This document shows, piece by piece, positions 28,568 through 37,426 of a stretch of DNA of 64,000 nt. How positions within the stretch are numbered: the stretch's first letter is position 1; the number at the start of each line of letters is the position of its first letter. Origin of the DNA: DATDAH01 sp963792205. GTDB lineage: Bacteria > Actinomycetota > Acidimicrobiia > Acidimicrobiales > DATDAH01. The stretch spans positions 682,001 through 746,000 of the forward strand of contig CAWBVI010000004.1 of assembly GCA_963792205.1 (NCBI GenBank), written 5' to 3'. The position numbers and the translations under genes were made by a program. The notes under the pieces are model-generated. The model was given only the letters and a program-made list of their open reading frames with translations, did no database searches and was not told the origin of the DNA.

Positions 28568-28573
28568 AGGTTA
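28568..28573 (-). promoter_or_regulatory. Predicted -10 of the aldehyde dehydrogenase operon
   Basis: Read on the minus strand, TAACCT ends 9 bases before the GTG start at 28558, giving a near-leaderless transcript. No Shine-Dalgarno sequence is seen. Confidence 0.35.
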
Positions 28574-28628
28574 GTGGGGGCGATCTGACCGCCCGCCCGA
28601 CGGCCGTCCCCGATCTACGGATCGGCGG

Positions 28629-28844
28629 CTAGTTGTCCTCGGTCTCCTCGGCGCCCTCGGACAGCTGCTCCTCGATCTCGTCGGAGGCGTCGTCGACGCC
28701 CTCGGAGATGTCCTGTTCGACGTCGTCGTCGATGTTGTCGCCGTCGGCGTCGTCGCCACAGGCCGCGACCCCGAAGGTCAGGAGGCCGGCAGCGGCGAGC
28801 GCCGTGGCCCGGCGCGCGAAGCGGTGGTGCTGGGTGGAGGTCAT
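28629..28844 (-). CDS. Small, very acidic lipoprotein
   Basis: This 71-residue protein has a signal peptide (RRATALAAAGLLTFGVAAC) ending in a lipobox cysteine. It is followed by about 43 residues of which more than half are Asp or Glu (GDDADGDNIDDDVEQD and SEGAEETEDN). The mature part has no aromatic residues and is probably disordered. An AGGAGGCG sequence sits just before the ATG. It could bind cations at the cell surface or simply be a spacer lipoprotein; no function is known. The next gene upstream ends 24 bases before its start. Confidence 0.7.
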   Translation of the reverse strand: MTSTQHHRFARRATALAAAGLLTFGVAACGDDADGDNIDDDVEQDISEGVDDASDEIEEQLSEGAEETEDN

Positions 28845-28867
28845 CGGCGCCTCCTACCCGCTCGGGC

Positions 28868-29371
28868 TCAGGTGTGGACCAGGAGGTTGATCAGGTTCCA
28901 GCCGACGACCGCGGTGTAGACGCCGGTCACGGTGACGAGGGCCCGGTCGACGATGGCCGAACGGGGCGGGCAGGCCTGGAGCACGAGCGCCACCAGGGCG
29001 AAGCCGGCGGCCTTGACCAGGCCCGGGGCGAAGGGGTGGTGGATGATCGGCGCCATGATCGGGTTGGCCTCGGCCCCACCCGCCTGGAGCACGAGCTTCG
29101 TCGACACCAGGTCGAGGATGTTCAGCGCCCCCAGGATGATCAGGAGGAACCAGCGCCGGGCGAGGACCTCTTCGACGTCGGGGACGACGGTGACCGTCGG
29201 CTGCCCGTCGCGCAGGTCGATGACCACGTCGTCGGCCCGGAGATCTGAGGGCCGCTGGGCCAGGTCTCGTCGCTCCGCCCGCCGCCGGTCGGAGGGGCCG
29301 CGATCGAGCAGGCGCCGCTCGGCGTCCCGCCGTTCGAGCACGCTGAGTGTGTGGTCGTCGTCCTCCGCCAT
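28868..29371 (-). CDS. DUF5658-like small membrane protein
   Basis: The first 70 residues are charged and Arg/Asp-rich (RRDAERRLLDRGPSDRRRAERR), so likely cytoplasmic. The rest has three membrane helices with NILDLVSTKLVLQAGG and EANPIMAPI, the hallmarks of DUF5658, a family of unknown role. It is 167 residues. It precedes the acidic lipoprotein gene with a 24-base gap and may be transcribed with it. Confidence 0.75.
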   Translation of the reverse strand: MAEDDDHTLSVLERRDAERRLLDRGPSDRRRAERRDLAQRPSDLRADDVVIDLRDGQPTVTVVPDVEEVLARRWFLLIILGALNILDLVSTKLVLQAGGAEANPIMAPIIHHPFAPGLVKAAGFALVALVLQACPPRSAIVDRALVTVTGVYTAVVGWNLINLLVHT

Positions 29372-29379
29372 GCGCTGTC

Positions 29380-29385
29380 ACGGTA
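29380..29385 (-). promoter_or_regulatory. Predicted -10 of the DUF5658 gene
   Basis: On the minus strand TACCGT ends 8 bases before the ATG at 29371. The spacing fits the leaderless promoters found elsewhere in the window. Confidence 0.35.
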
Positions 29386-29459
29386 GCGACCACAGATAGT
29401 GGTTTCAAGCCTTTCCTCAAGTCACGGAGGGTGACGGCCGATACGCGCCGCCTCCGCCG

Positions 29460-30239
29460 TCAGGCGGGCGGCAGCAGGCTCCCCAGGAAGGCGTCGACCT
29501 GGGGGTTGCCCAGCACCGAGCCACCGTCGACCACCACGGTCTCCCCCGTGACGTACCGAGCCAGCGGCGAGGCCAGGAAGACGATGACGTCGGCCACCTC
29601 GTCCGCCGTCCCGATGCGGCCGAGCGGCGTGCCGGCGACGATCGGGCCGGCATACGTCGGATCCTCGACGGCGAAGGCGGTCAGCGGCGTGTCGATGAAG
29701 CCGGGGGCGACGGCGTTCACCCGCACCTCGGGCGCGTACTCGAGGGCGGCGCTGCGGGTCAGCGAGACCACCGCGGCCTTGGCTGCGGAGTAAGGCGCCT
29801 CGCCCCGCGTCGGGCGCAGGCCGCTGACCGAGGCCACGTTGATCACGCAACCCCCGTCCGCCTCGCGGAGCAGCGGCAGCGCGGCCCGGAGGCCGTGGAA
29901 GGTGCCGCGCAGGTTCACGTCGACCAAGCGGTCCCACTCGGCGTCGGGGTAGTCGGCCAGGCGCATCACGTTGCCCGTCCCGGCGTTGTTGACCAGGCAG
30001 GTCAGGCCGTCGAGCCCGCTGGCCGCCACGGCGACGGCAGTGGCCATGGCGTCGGGATCGGCCACATCGGCCTCGAGGGCCAGACCGCCGACCTCGTCGG
30101 CCACGGCGCGGGCGCCGTCCGCATCGACGTCGAGCACCGCGACCCGGGCCCCTTCCTCCACGAAGCGGCGGCAGGTGGCCGCCCCGATCCCTGACGCCCC
30201 ACCGGTGACCAGCGCCCGGCACCCGTCCAGCAGTCCCAT
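29460..30239 (-). CDS. Short-chain dehydrogenase/reductase (SDR)
   Basis: This classical 259-residue SDR has the cofactor motif TGGASGIG, an aspartate after strand 2 (VLDVDADG) that favours NAD(H), the NNAG motif in CLVNNAGTGN, the catalytic serine in INVASVSGL and the YSAAK motif. The C-terminus has the usual GFIDTPL and VVDGGSVLG. No neighbour indicates a pathway. The gene is divergent from the RCC1 pair, with about 100 bases between starts. Confidence 0.9.
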   Translation of the reverse strand: MGLLDGCRALVTGGASGIGAATCRRFVEEGARVAVLDVDADGARAVADEVGGLALEADVADPDAMATAVAVAASGLDGLTCLVNNAGTGNVMRLADYPDAEWDRLVDVNLRGTFHGLRAALPLLREADGGCVINVASVSGLRPTRGEAPYSAAKAAVVSLTRSAALEYAPEVRVNAVAPGFIDTPLTAFAVEDPTYAGPIVAGTPLGRIGTADEVADVIVFLASPLARYVTGETVVVDGGSVLGNPQVDAFLGSLLPPA

Positions 30240-30286
30240 CGCCCGAAGGTCTATCCGATGGTCTCCGGCCGCCGGTCGCCGCGGGC

Positions 30287-30371
30287 TAGGTTCTGCGCTC
30301 CGGGAAGGGGCCGCGGCTCCACGAGAAGGGGGCCAGCGATGCGGGCAGCCATTCGATCATCGAGTCACGGC
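30287..30371 (+). repeat. Leader and signal-peptide direct repeat, copy 1
   Basis: About 85 bases beginning TAGGTTCTGC and running through the ATG into the signal peptide codons recur almost unchanged at 32490-32573. By eye the copies differ at roughly seven positions and one indel. It includes a possible -10 (TAGGTT, 30287-30292), a G-rich Shine-Dalgarno region and the first ten codons, so the duplication carried its own control region. Confidence 0.75.
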
Positions 30372-32485
30372 AGCCGGCGCGGAGCCGCCGTCCTGCTCCT
30401 GGTCACGATGGGGCTGGGGCTCGCAGGAAGTCCGTTTCCGGCTGGGGCTGACGGGAACGAGGCACCCGGCAGCCCGGTGACCTTCCGCTCGCTCAGCTCT
30501 GGCGCGTTCCACACCTGCGCCATCCTCGACGACGGCACCGTCAAGTGCTGGGGCGACAACAGCGCTGGCCAGCTCGGCTACGGCGACACCGCCAACCGAG
30601 GCGACGCGCTGGGTGAGATGGGTGACGACCTCCCCACGGTCGACCTCGGCACCGCACGAACCGCCACGGCCCTCGCCGCCGGCGCTCTCCACACTTGCGC
30701 CCTCCTCGACAACGGCACGGTCAAGTGCTGGGGCGACAACAGCAACGGCCAGCTCGGCTACGGCGACACCGCGGACCGTGGTGACGGCCCGGGCGAGATG
30801 GGCGACAACCTCCCCACCGTCGCCCTCGGCACCGGCCGCACCGCCACCGCGATCATGGGCGGCAACGTCCAGACCTGCGCGATCCTCGACACCGGCGCCC
30901 TCAAGTGCTGGGGCTACGGCCAGCTCGGTGAGCTCGGGTCCGGCAGCTCCATCATCCGGGGCGACGGACCGGGCGAGATGGGCGACAGCATGCCCATCGT
31001 CCAGCTCGGCACCGGCCGCACCGCCACTGCCGTCACCATCGGCGATTTCCACGTCTGCGCCATCCTGGACAACAGCAACGTCAAGTGCTGGGGCGCGAGC
31101 TCGAACGGTCAGCTCGGCTACGGCGACACCGCCGTCCGCGGCGACGGCCCCGGCGAGATGGGCGACAGCCTCCCGATCGTCAACCTCGGCACCGGCCGCA
31201 CCGCTATCGCGGTCACCGCGGGCGAGCACCACACCTGCGCGGTGCTCGACGACAACACCGTGAAGTGCTGGGGCAAGAGCGACGCTGGCCAGCTCGGCTA
31301 CGGCACCACCAACGACCGCGGCGACGGCGCTGGCGAGATGGGCAACAGCCTCCCCACCGTCGACCTCGGCATCGGCCGGACGGCGGGCGCCATCAGCTCC
31401 GGCAGCGTGGCCAGCAACCACACCTGCGTCCTGCTCGACACCACCGCCGTCAAGTGCTGGGGCGATGGCGCCTTCGGTCAGCTCGGCTACGGCGATGTCA
31501 ACGACCGTGGTGACAGCGGAGCCGAGATGGGCGACTCCCTTCCAGCCGTGAACCTGGGTGCTGGTCACGCCGTGCGGGCCGTCACGACGGGGGCGTACCA
31601 CACGTGCGCGTTGCTCGACGACTACCGCGTCACGTGCTGGGGCGAGAACAGCCTCGGCCAGCTGGGCATCGGGGACACCACCAACCGAGGTGACTCGCCG
31701 GGCGAGATGGGCAACGAGCTCCCCCGCGTCGACGTCGGAACCGGGCGGTCCGTCGTCCGGATGGGCATCACAGCTCGATCGACGCGAACCAGGCCGAGGT
31801 CGTGGCCGGCCAGGAGATCAACTACTTCGTGACCCTCGTCAACACCGGCGGGCGGCGCCTGACCAACGTCCGCGTCTTCGCCCCCGACGTCGGCGCCTGC
31901 GCCCGCACCATCGGCACCCTGACTCCAGGCCAAATCATCTTCGGCTGCAACCACACCACCAGCACCGACGACATCCCGATCATGACCAACCAGGTCCTGG
32001 TCACCACCGGCCAAGGCGTCTTCGCCCTCTCCGGCACCCGCCGCACCCGGGTCCTGGCCCCCACCTACCGGCCGGATGGCCGCATCCGCCTCGGCGCCGG
32101 CGCCCCCATCGGCAACAACATCTACAACACCACCGGCGCCGGCCAGACCCGCACCGCCACCGTCCCCAACCTCGGCACCGCCACCTTCACCGCCACCATC
32201 GAAAACGACGGCAACACCATCGACGGCTTCACCGTCAAGGGCCTGGGCACCACCAGCCGCTACACCGTCACCTACAAGGACGGACCCACCAACGTCACCG
32301 CCCAGGTCGTCGCCGGCACCTACGCCGTCACCAACATGGACCCCGGTGACACCCACGACCTCACCGTCACCATCAAAGCCAAACCCGGCACCCCCGTCGG
32401 CAACACCCTCAGCCGAATCGTCACCTTCACCAGCAACACCACCAACGCCAAGGACGCCGTCAAGGCCACCGTCCGCCGCCGCTGA
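30339..32485 (+). CDS. Secreted RCC1-repeat protein with DUF11-like domain (copy 1), frameshifted
   Basis: A Sec signal peptide (residues 1-36) precedes seven RCC1-type repeats of about 60 residues, each with VKCWG and GQLGYGDT-type motifs and a RGDGPGEMG insert. A DUF11-like beta domain follows (INYFVTLVNTGG, FAPDVGACAR) and then a final immunoglobulin-like region. One base is missing after 31773; adding it restores ITASIDANQAEVVAG and 715 residues. RCC1 repeats form seven-bladed propellers, and seven repeats make one full ring. It is predicted to be extracellular, with a binding role that is unknown. A near-identical leader and 3' end are shared with the next gene. Confidence 0.85.
31952..32485 (+). 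repeat. 3' coding direct repeat, copy 1
   Basis: This 534-base segment matches 34149-34682 with about ten differences by eye, many of them silent. The repeat-bearing halves of the two genes are far more diverged, so this part was probably homogenised by gene conversion. Confidence 0.8.
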
Positions 32486-32489
32486 CGGG

Positions 32490-32573
32490 TAGGTTCTGCC
32501 CACCGGGAAGGGGCTGCGGCTCCACAAGAGGGGGCCAACGATGCGGGCAGCCATTCGATCATCGAGTCACGCC
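32490..32573 (+). repeat. Leader and signal-peptide direct repeat, copy 2
   Basis: This is the second copy of the segment at 30287-30371. It begins immediately after the stop codon of copy 1 and includes TAGGTT at 32490-32495, the Shine-Dalgarno region and the first codons of copy 2. Confidence 0.75.
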
Positions 32574-34682
32574 TGCCGGCGCGGAGCCGCCGTGGTGTTG
32601 CTGGTCGCGTTGGGACTGGGGCTCGTGGGCGGACCGTCGCCTGCCGTCGCCGACGGGAACGAGGCGCCGGGGAACCCGGCCACGTTCCGTTCGATCGCCG
32701 CCGGCTTCCTCCACACCTGCGGCATCGTCGACGACGGGACGGTCAAGTGCTGGGGCGCCAACTACAACGGCCAGCTCGGCTACGGCGACACCAACAGCCG
32801 TGGCGACGCGATTGGCGAGATGGGCGACAACCTCCCCACCGTCGACCTCGGCACCGGCCGCACCGCCACCGCCCTCACCGCCGGCTCCGACCACACCTGC
32901 GCCCTCCTCGACACCGGCGCGGTCAAGTGCTGGGGCGCCAGCTTCGCCGGTGAGCTCGGCTACGGCAACACGGCAACGCGGGGCGACGGGCCGGGCGAGA
33001 TGGGCGACAACCTCCCTGCCGTCGACCTCGGCACCGGACGGACCGCCATCGCCATCACCACCGGCGCCGTCCACACCTGCGCCATCCTCGACACCGGCGC
33101 GGTCAAGTGCTGGGGCGCCAGCTCTTTCGGCCAACTCGGGTACGGCGACACCAATCATCGGGGCGACGGGCCCGGCGAGATGGGCAACAGCCTTCCCGTC
33201 GTCGACCTCGGCACCGGCGGCACCGCCATCAGCCTCGCGGCAGGCGGGCGCCACACGTGTGCCATCCTCGACAACGCCAACGTCAAGTGCTGGGGCGACA
33301 ACTTCTCCGGTCAACTCGGCTACGGCGACACCACCGTCCGGGGCGACGGGCCCGGCGAGATGGGCAACAGCCTGGCCTCCGTCAACCTCGGCACCGGCCG
33401 CACCGCCATCGCCATCACGGTCGGCGACGATCACTCATGCGCCGTCCTCGACAACGCCAACCTCAAGTGCTGGGGCTTCAACGGATATGGACGGCTGGGC
33501 TACGGCGACGAAGAAGACCGAGGCGATGGGCCCGGCGAGATGGGCAACAACCTCCCCGCGGTCGACGTCGGCTCCGGCGGGCCGGTCACGGGAATCTCCG
33601 TCACGTACCAACAGACCTGCGCGCTCCTCGACAATGCCGCCGTCAAGTGCTGGGGCTTCAACGACAGGGGCCAGCTCGGCTACGGCGACACCAACAACCG
33701 GGGCGACGAGCCCGGCGAGATGGGCAACAACCTCCCCGTCGTGGCCCTGGGTACCCCGCGCACCGCCGCCGCCGTCACGACCGGAGGCCTCCACACCTGC
33801 GCCCTGCTCGACGACCACACGATCAAGTGCTGGGGCAACAGCGACTTCGGCCAGCTCGGGGCCGGCGACACGCTCCAACGGGGGGACGGGCCGGGCGAGA
33901 TGGGCATCGACCTGCCGACGATCAACCTCGGGAGCGGCCGGACGGTCGTGCCGATGAGCATCACCGCGTCGGTGACCACCAACGAGACCGAGGTCGTCGC
34001 CGGCGAGGCGATCAACTACTACGTGACGGTCCTCAACACCGGTGGGCGGAACCTGACGAACATCCGGGTGTTCGCCCCCGACGTCGCCGCCTGCGCCCGC
34101 AACCTCGGGACCCTGCCACCGGGCACTCAGACCATCATCACCTGCGCGCACACCACCAGCACCGACGACATCCCCCAGATGACCAACCAGGTCCTGGTCA
34201 CCACCGGCCAAGGCGTCTTCGCCCTCTCCGGCACCCGCCGCACCCGGGTCCTGGCCCCCACCTACCGGCCGGATGGCCGCATCCGCCTCGGCGCCGGCGC
34301 CCCCATCGGCAACAACATCTACAACACCACCGGCGCCGGCCAGACCCGCACCGCCACCGTCCCCAACCTCGGCACCGCCACCTTCACCGCCACCATCGAA
34401 AACGACGGCAACACCATCGACGGCTTCACCGTCAAAGGCCTGGGCACCACCAGCCGCTACACCGTCACCTACAAGGACGGCCCCACCAACGTCACCGCCC
34501 AGGTCATCGCCGGCACCTACGCCGTCACCAACATGGACCCCGGTGACACCCACGACCTCACCGTCACCATCAAAGCCAAACCCGGCACCCCCGTCGGCAA
34601 CACCCTCAGCCGAGTCGTCACCATCACCAGCAACACCACCAACAGCAAAGACGCCGTCAAAGCCACCGTCCGCCGCCGCTGA
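32541..34682 (+). CDS. Secreted RCC1-repeat protein with DUF11-like domain (copy 2)
   Basis: This intact 713-residue protein has a signal peptide, seven RCC1-type repeats, a DUF11-like domain (INYYVTVLNTGG, FAPDVAACAR) and the same C-terminal region as copy 1. The repeats are spaced exactly 180 bases apart: the VKCWG-type motifs fall at about 32740, 32920, 33100, 33280, 33460, 33640 and 33820. Each repeat has a conserved Cys in HTCAILD and another in KCWG, which could form disulphides outside the cell. No membrane anchor or sortase motif is seen at the C-terminus, so it may be released or held non-covalently. Confidence 0.9.
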   Translation: MRAAIRSSSHACRRGAAVVLLVALGLGLVGGPSPAVADGNEAPGNPATFRSIAAGFLHTCGIVDDGTVKCWGANYNGQLGYGDTNSRGDAIGEMGDNLPTVDLGTGRTATALTAGSDHTCALLDTGAVKCWGASFAGELGYGNTATRGDGPGEMGDNLPAVDLGTGRTAIAITTGAVHTCAILDTGAVKCWGASSFGQLGYGDTNHRGDGPGEMGNSLPVVDLGTGGTAISLAAGGRHTCAILDNANVKCWGDNFSGQLGYGDTTVRGDGPGEMGNSLASVNLGTGRTAIAITVGDDHSCAVLDNANLKCWGFNGYGRLGYGDEEDRGDGPGEMGNNLPAVDVGSGGPVTGISVTYQQTCALLDNAAVKCWGFNDRGQLGYGDTNNRGDEPGEMGNNLPVVALGTPRTAAAVTTGGLHTCALLDDHTIKCWGNSDFGQLGAGDTLQRGDGPGEMGIDLPTINLGSGRTVVPMSITASVTTNETEVVAGEAINYYVTVLNTGGRNLTNIRVFAPDVAACARNLGTLPPGTQTIITCAHTTSTDDIPQMTNQVLVTTGQGVFALSGTRRTRVLAPTYRPDGRIRLGAGAPIGNNIYNTTGAGQTRTATVPNLGTATFTATIENDGNTIDGFTVKGLGTTSRYTVTYKDGPTNVTAQVIAGTYAVTNMDPGDTHDLTVTIKAKPGTPVGNTLSRVVTITSNTTNSKDAVKATVRRR
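34149..34682 (+). repeat. 3' coding direct repeat, copy 2
   Basis: This is the partner of 31952-32485 at an offset of 2197 bases, encoding the DUF11-like domain end and the C-terminal region. Confidence 0.8.
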
Positions 34683-34700
34683 CCTAGCGGCCACTGGCGG
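34671..34700. terminator. Bidirectional hairpin across two convergent stop codons
   Basis: GCCGCT (34675-34680) pairs with AGCGGC (34686-34691) around GACCT, with CGCC/GGCG able to extend the stem. The stop codons of the RCC1 gene and of the convergent ABC1 kinase both lie within it. Confidence 0.5.
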
Positions 34701-36144
34701 CGCGCCAGGCCGCTTCTTCCTCGCCGAGGCGGGTGGAGGGTGGGCCGTCGACGAAGGGCCACAGCTCGTTGGCCACCCGACGCCAGTTGGCCGTGGCGTG
34801 GAGCTCACCGAGCACGGCGTAGAGGCCGAGGTTGATGCGCTGGATGATCACGAAGCTGGGCGGGACGTTGGCCGCTTTGATGATCTCGGCGTTCGGCCCG
34901 GACAGGTCGAACATCTGCTTCATGGTCTGGCTGGAGTACTCCGGGGTGATCGTGGTCGGCCGGTCCTCGAGCACGAACTCGTAGAAGTGGCCCATCCAGT
35001 CACCCACCTGCTGGTCGGTGAGCTCGGCGCCACCCGGGAACAGGCCGCCCCGCTCCAGGGTCCGGCGGAAGTCGCCGAGATCCCGCCGGAGCACGAAGCT
35101 GTCGATGAGCTCGTGGAACAGGTCGACCTCGTCGTGGGTGAAGCGCTTGACCAGGCCGAAGTCGAGGAACGTCACGCGGCCGCCGGGCTCGAAGAGGTAG
35201 TTGCCCGGGTGGGGGTCGCCGTTGAAGGCGTGGAGCCGGTACAGCGAGCGGAAGACGAACCGGAAGATGGCCTCGGCGGCCAGGTCCTTCTCCTCCTGGG
35301 ACCAGGTCAGCAGCTCCTCCCAGCGGGCACCGGACGACAGCTCGGACGTGAGGACACGGGCCGTGGACAGCTCGTCCACCACCTCCGGGATGCGGATGAA
35401 CGGGTGGTCCCGGTAGTAGTCCACGAAGAGGCGCTGGTTGGCCGCCTCCATCTCGTAGTCGAGCTCCTCGGCCAGGCGCTCCTTGAGCTCGGCGACCAAC
35501 CCGTCGGGGTCGAGCCCGGAGAACACGAACCCGGCGGCACCGAAGAGGGCGTCGGCGTTGGCCAGGTCGGTGCGGATGGCCTCGTCCACCCCGGGGTACT
35601 GGATCTTGACCGCCACGGCCCGGTCGTCATGGGTGATCGCCCGGTGGACCTGGCCGATCGAGGCCGACGCCAGCGGCACCGGGTCCCACTCGGCGAACAG
35701 CTCGTCGGGACCCTTCCCCAGCTCGGCCTCCAGCACACCGGCGGCCAGCTCGGCGCTCATCGGCGGGGCGTCCTGGCGGAGGTCGGCCAGGGCGGTGCGG
35801 ATGGGTGACGGCAGGCCTTGGTCGAGGTAGCTGGCCATCTGGCCGAGCTTCATCATGGCCCCCTTGAGGTTGCCGAGCTCCTCGGCGACCTGTTCCGCCG
35901 TGCGCAGGGCGAAGGCCTCGTGCAGCTCCTCCTTGCGGGCCGACGAGGCGAACACGGTCCGGGCCCGGTGGGCGGCGTAGGCCCCGCCGGTGCGGGCGCC
36001 GAAGCGGGCGACGGCGGCGTTGCGGGCCGAGCGCCCAGTGGCGTTGATCACCGCCTCGGGCGCCGGCTCCCGCCGGGCGCGGGCCACCAGGGCCGCCGTC
36101 ACGAGGGTGCCGCCCACGAGGACGGCTGCGGTCGATTTCCTCAC
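34684..36144 (-). CDS. ABC1/AarF/UbiB-family atypical kinase
   Basis: This 486-residue member of the ABC1 atypical kinase family has the KxGQ motif in GAMMKLGQMAS, the ATP-binding lysine in VAVKIQYPGV, the catalytic loop GDPHPGNYLF and the metal-binding DFG in FLDFGLVKRF. An N-terminal membrane segment (STAAVLVGGTLVTAALVA) suggests membrane attachment. UbiB-type proteins act in quinone or other isoprenoid lipid homeostasis. No quinone gene is adjacent, so the lipid partner is unknown. The start is GTG at 36144. The TetR gene ends 5 bases upstream, so it may belong to the TetR-containing minus-strand operon. Confidence 0.9.
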   Translation of the reverse strand: MRKSTAAVLVGGTLVTAALVARARREPAPEAVINATGRSARNAAVARFGARTGGAYAAHRARTVFASSARKEELHEAFALRTAEQVAEELGNLKGAMMKLGQMASYLDQGLPSPIRTALADLRQDAPPMSAELAAGVLEAELGKGPDELFAEWDPVPLASASIGQVHRAITHDDRAVAVKIQYPGVDEAIRTDLANADALFGAAGFVFSGLDPDGLVAELKERLAEELDYEMEAANQRLFVDYYRDHPFIRIPEVVDELSTARVLTSELSSGARWEELLTWSQEEKDLAAEAIFRFVFRSLYRLHAFNGDPHPGNYLFEPGGRVTFLDFGLVKRFTHDEVDLFHELIDSFVLRRDLGDFRRTLERGGLFPGGAELTDQQVGDWMGHFYEFVLEDRPTTITPEYSSQTMKQMFDLSGPNAEIIKAANVPPSFVIIQRINLGLYAVLGELHATANWRRVANELWPFVDGPPSTRLGEEEAAWRAASGR

Positions 36145-36149
36145 GCCTT

Positions 36150-36809
36150 CTAGACCGGCGGTTTGCGTCCTGTGACGGTGGTGTAGAGGACCCGCCCCAT
36201 GGCCTCCCGCACGTCCGCCGTCCGGATGCCGTAGGCCTCGAAGCCGTAGCGGTGGTCGGCGGTGTGGGCCAGCATCGAGGTCATCGCCCCTGCAGTCGCC
36301 CGGGGGTCCACATCGTCCCCGACCGGTCGTTCCTGGGTGACCCGGTCGGCCAACGCCTCGTTGAACCGGGTGAAGAGCCGGCTCCGGAGCTGGCGGAAGC
36401 GGGCGTCGCCCTCGTTGGTGGCCAGGTCCATCACCCGGACGACCGCGCCGTGCGTGGCCCAGAAGTCGAGATAGCCGTCGGCGACCGCAAGGGCGGCCTC
36501 GTACCCGTCGCGCCCCCGCCACCGGGGACCCTCCACGAGGGGCACGAGCGCCTCCTCGCCCGCCCGGGCGACGTCCTCGGCCAAGGCGAGGACGGCCTCC
36601 TCGACGTCGGCGAAGTACTGGTAGAAGGTCGCGGGCGAGGTCCCGGCGGCGCGGGCCACGTCCACGACCCGGACGTCCCGGTAGGACCGCGAGCCGAGCA
36701 GGTCGGCCACGTGGTCGAGCAGGCGCCGGCGGGTGGCGAGGCCCCGCCGTCCGGGCACCCGGCCATCGGCGGCCCGCAGCCCCTCCTGCTCGGCCGGCTG
36801 AACGCTCAC
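36150..36809 (-). CDS. TetR-family transcriptional regulator
   Basis: An N-terminal helix-turn-helix (RDVRVVDVARAAGTSPATFYQYFADVEEAV) is followed by an all-helical ligand/dimer domain, giving 219 residues. The recognition helix region SPATFYQYF is typical of TetR. The GTG at 36809 overlaps the stop of the isochorismatase-like gene by 4 bases (GTGA). It probably controls the operon it sits in (LLM oxidoreductase, SDR, isochorismatase-like protein). The effector is unknown; a CoA ester or hydrophobic compound would fit the neighbours. Confidence 0.9.
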   Translation of the reverse strand: MSVQPAEQEGLRAADGRVPGRRGLATRRRLLDHVADLLGSRSYRDVRVVDVARAAGTSPATFYQYFADVEEAVLALAEDVARAGEEALVPLVEGPRWRGRDGYEAALAVADGYLDFWATHGAVVRVMDLATNEGDARFRQLRSRLFTRFNEALADRVTQERPVGDDVDPRATAGAMTSMLAHTADHRYGFEAYGIRTADVREAMGRVLYTTVTGRKPPV

Positions 36810-37426
36810 GTCCAACAGTCCAGCAGGTCGTCGACGGTGGTCAGGGTGGCGACGAGGGCCAGGGTGTTGTCCAGCACCGCGTCGGCGTAGGCCGCGGGGA
36901 CCCCGGCCACCGCGTCGCGAGGCAGGACGAACTGGTATCCCGCGTTCACCGCGTCGAACGCGAAGTTCGTCATGCCGATGTTGACCGAGACGCCGATGCC
37001 GACGACGGTGCTTGCGCCAAGGTTGCGGAGCACGACATCGAGATCGGTGCCCCCCATCGGGCCGAGGCCGTGCAGGCGGGTCAGGACCACGTCGGAGGCC
37101 TCGAGGCCGATCTCGGGGCAGACCTCGACCGCGTCGGTTCCCGGCGTCAGCTGTCCCCCGGCCTTGGCGGCGACCGCGAAGAGCCGGGCGTTGTGGCTCG
37201 ACCCCCGCCCGTCGGGGCGGCGGGCGGCGACGCAGTGAACGACGTCGATCCCCGCGGATCGGGCGCCGCGGACGAGGCGACCGGCGGCCGCCAGCATCCC
37301 CGCCTCCCGGGCCACCGTCGCCAGCTCCGGGAAGGCCGATGCCGGCCCCAGCACGCCCACCTGGCACTCCTGGGTCACCACCACGGTGTGACCCGGGTCC
37401 ACGAGGGCGGCCAGGTCGACCGGCAC
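36806..37426 (-). CDS. Isochorismatase-fold protein lacking the catalytic triad
   Basis: The fold is clear from VVVTQECQVGVLG, GGTDLDVVLRNLGASTVV and FAFDAVNAGYQFVLPRDAV. The triad of active family members (Asp, Lys, Cys) appears replaced: TQE stands where the Asp-containing motif normally is, Arg replaces Lys in LTRLHGLGPMG, and Gly occupies the nucleophile position in GVSVNIGMTN. Similar VTQE-type proteins occur across actinobacteria, so this is a conserved, probably non-hydrolytic or altered clade. It is 206 residues from a GTG that overlaps the SDR stop by one base (TAGTG). Confidence 0.8.
   Translation of the reverse strand: MPVDLAALVDPGHTVVVTQECQVGVLGPASAFPELATVAREAGMLAAAGRLVRGARSAGIDVVHCVAARRPDGRGSSHNARLFAVAAKAGGQLTPGTDAVEVCPEIGLEASDVVLTRLHGLGPMGGTDLDVVLRNLGASTVVGIGVSVNIGMTNFAFDAVNAGYQFVLPRDAVAGVPAAYADAVLDNTLALVATLTTVDDLLDCWT

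Noticed and set aside
30541..33830. Regular 180-base periodic repeats that could suggest a CRISPR or satellite array
   Set aside because: The repeats are coding, in frame, about 60 codons each, and match RCC1 motifs. The units are not separated by unique spacers.
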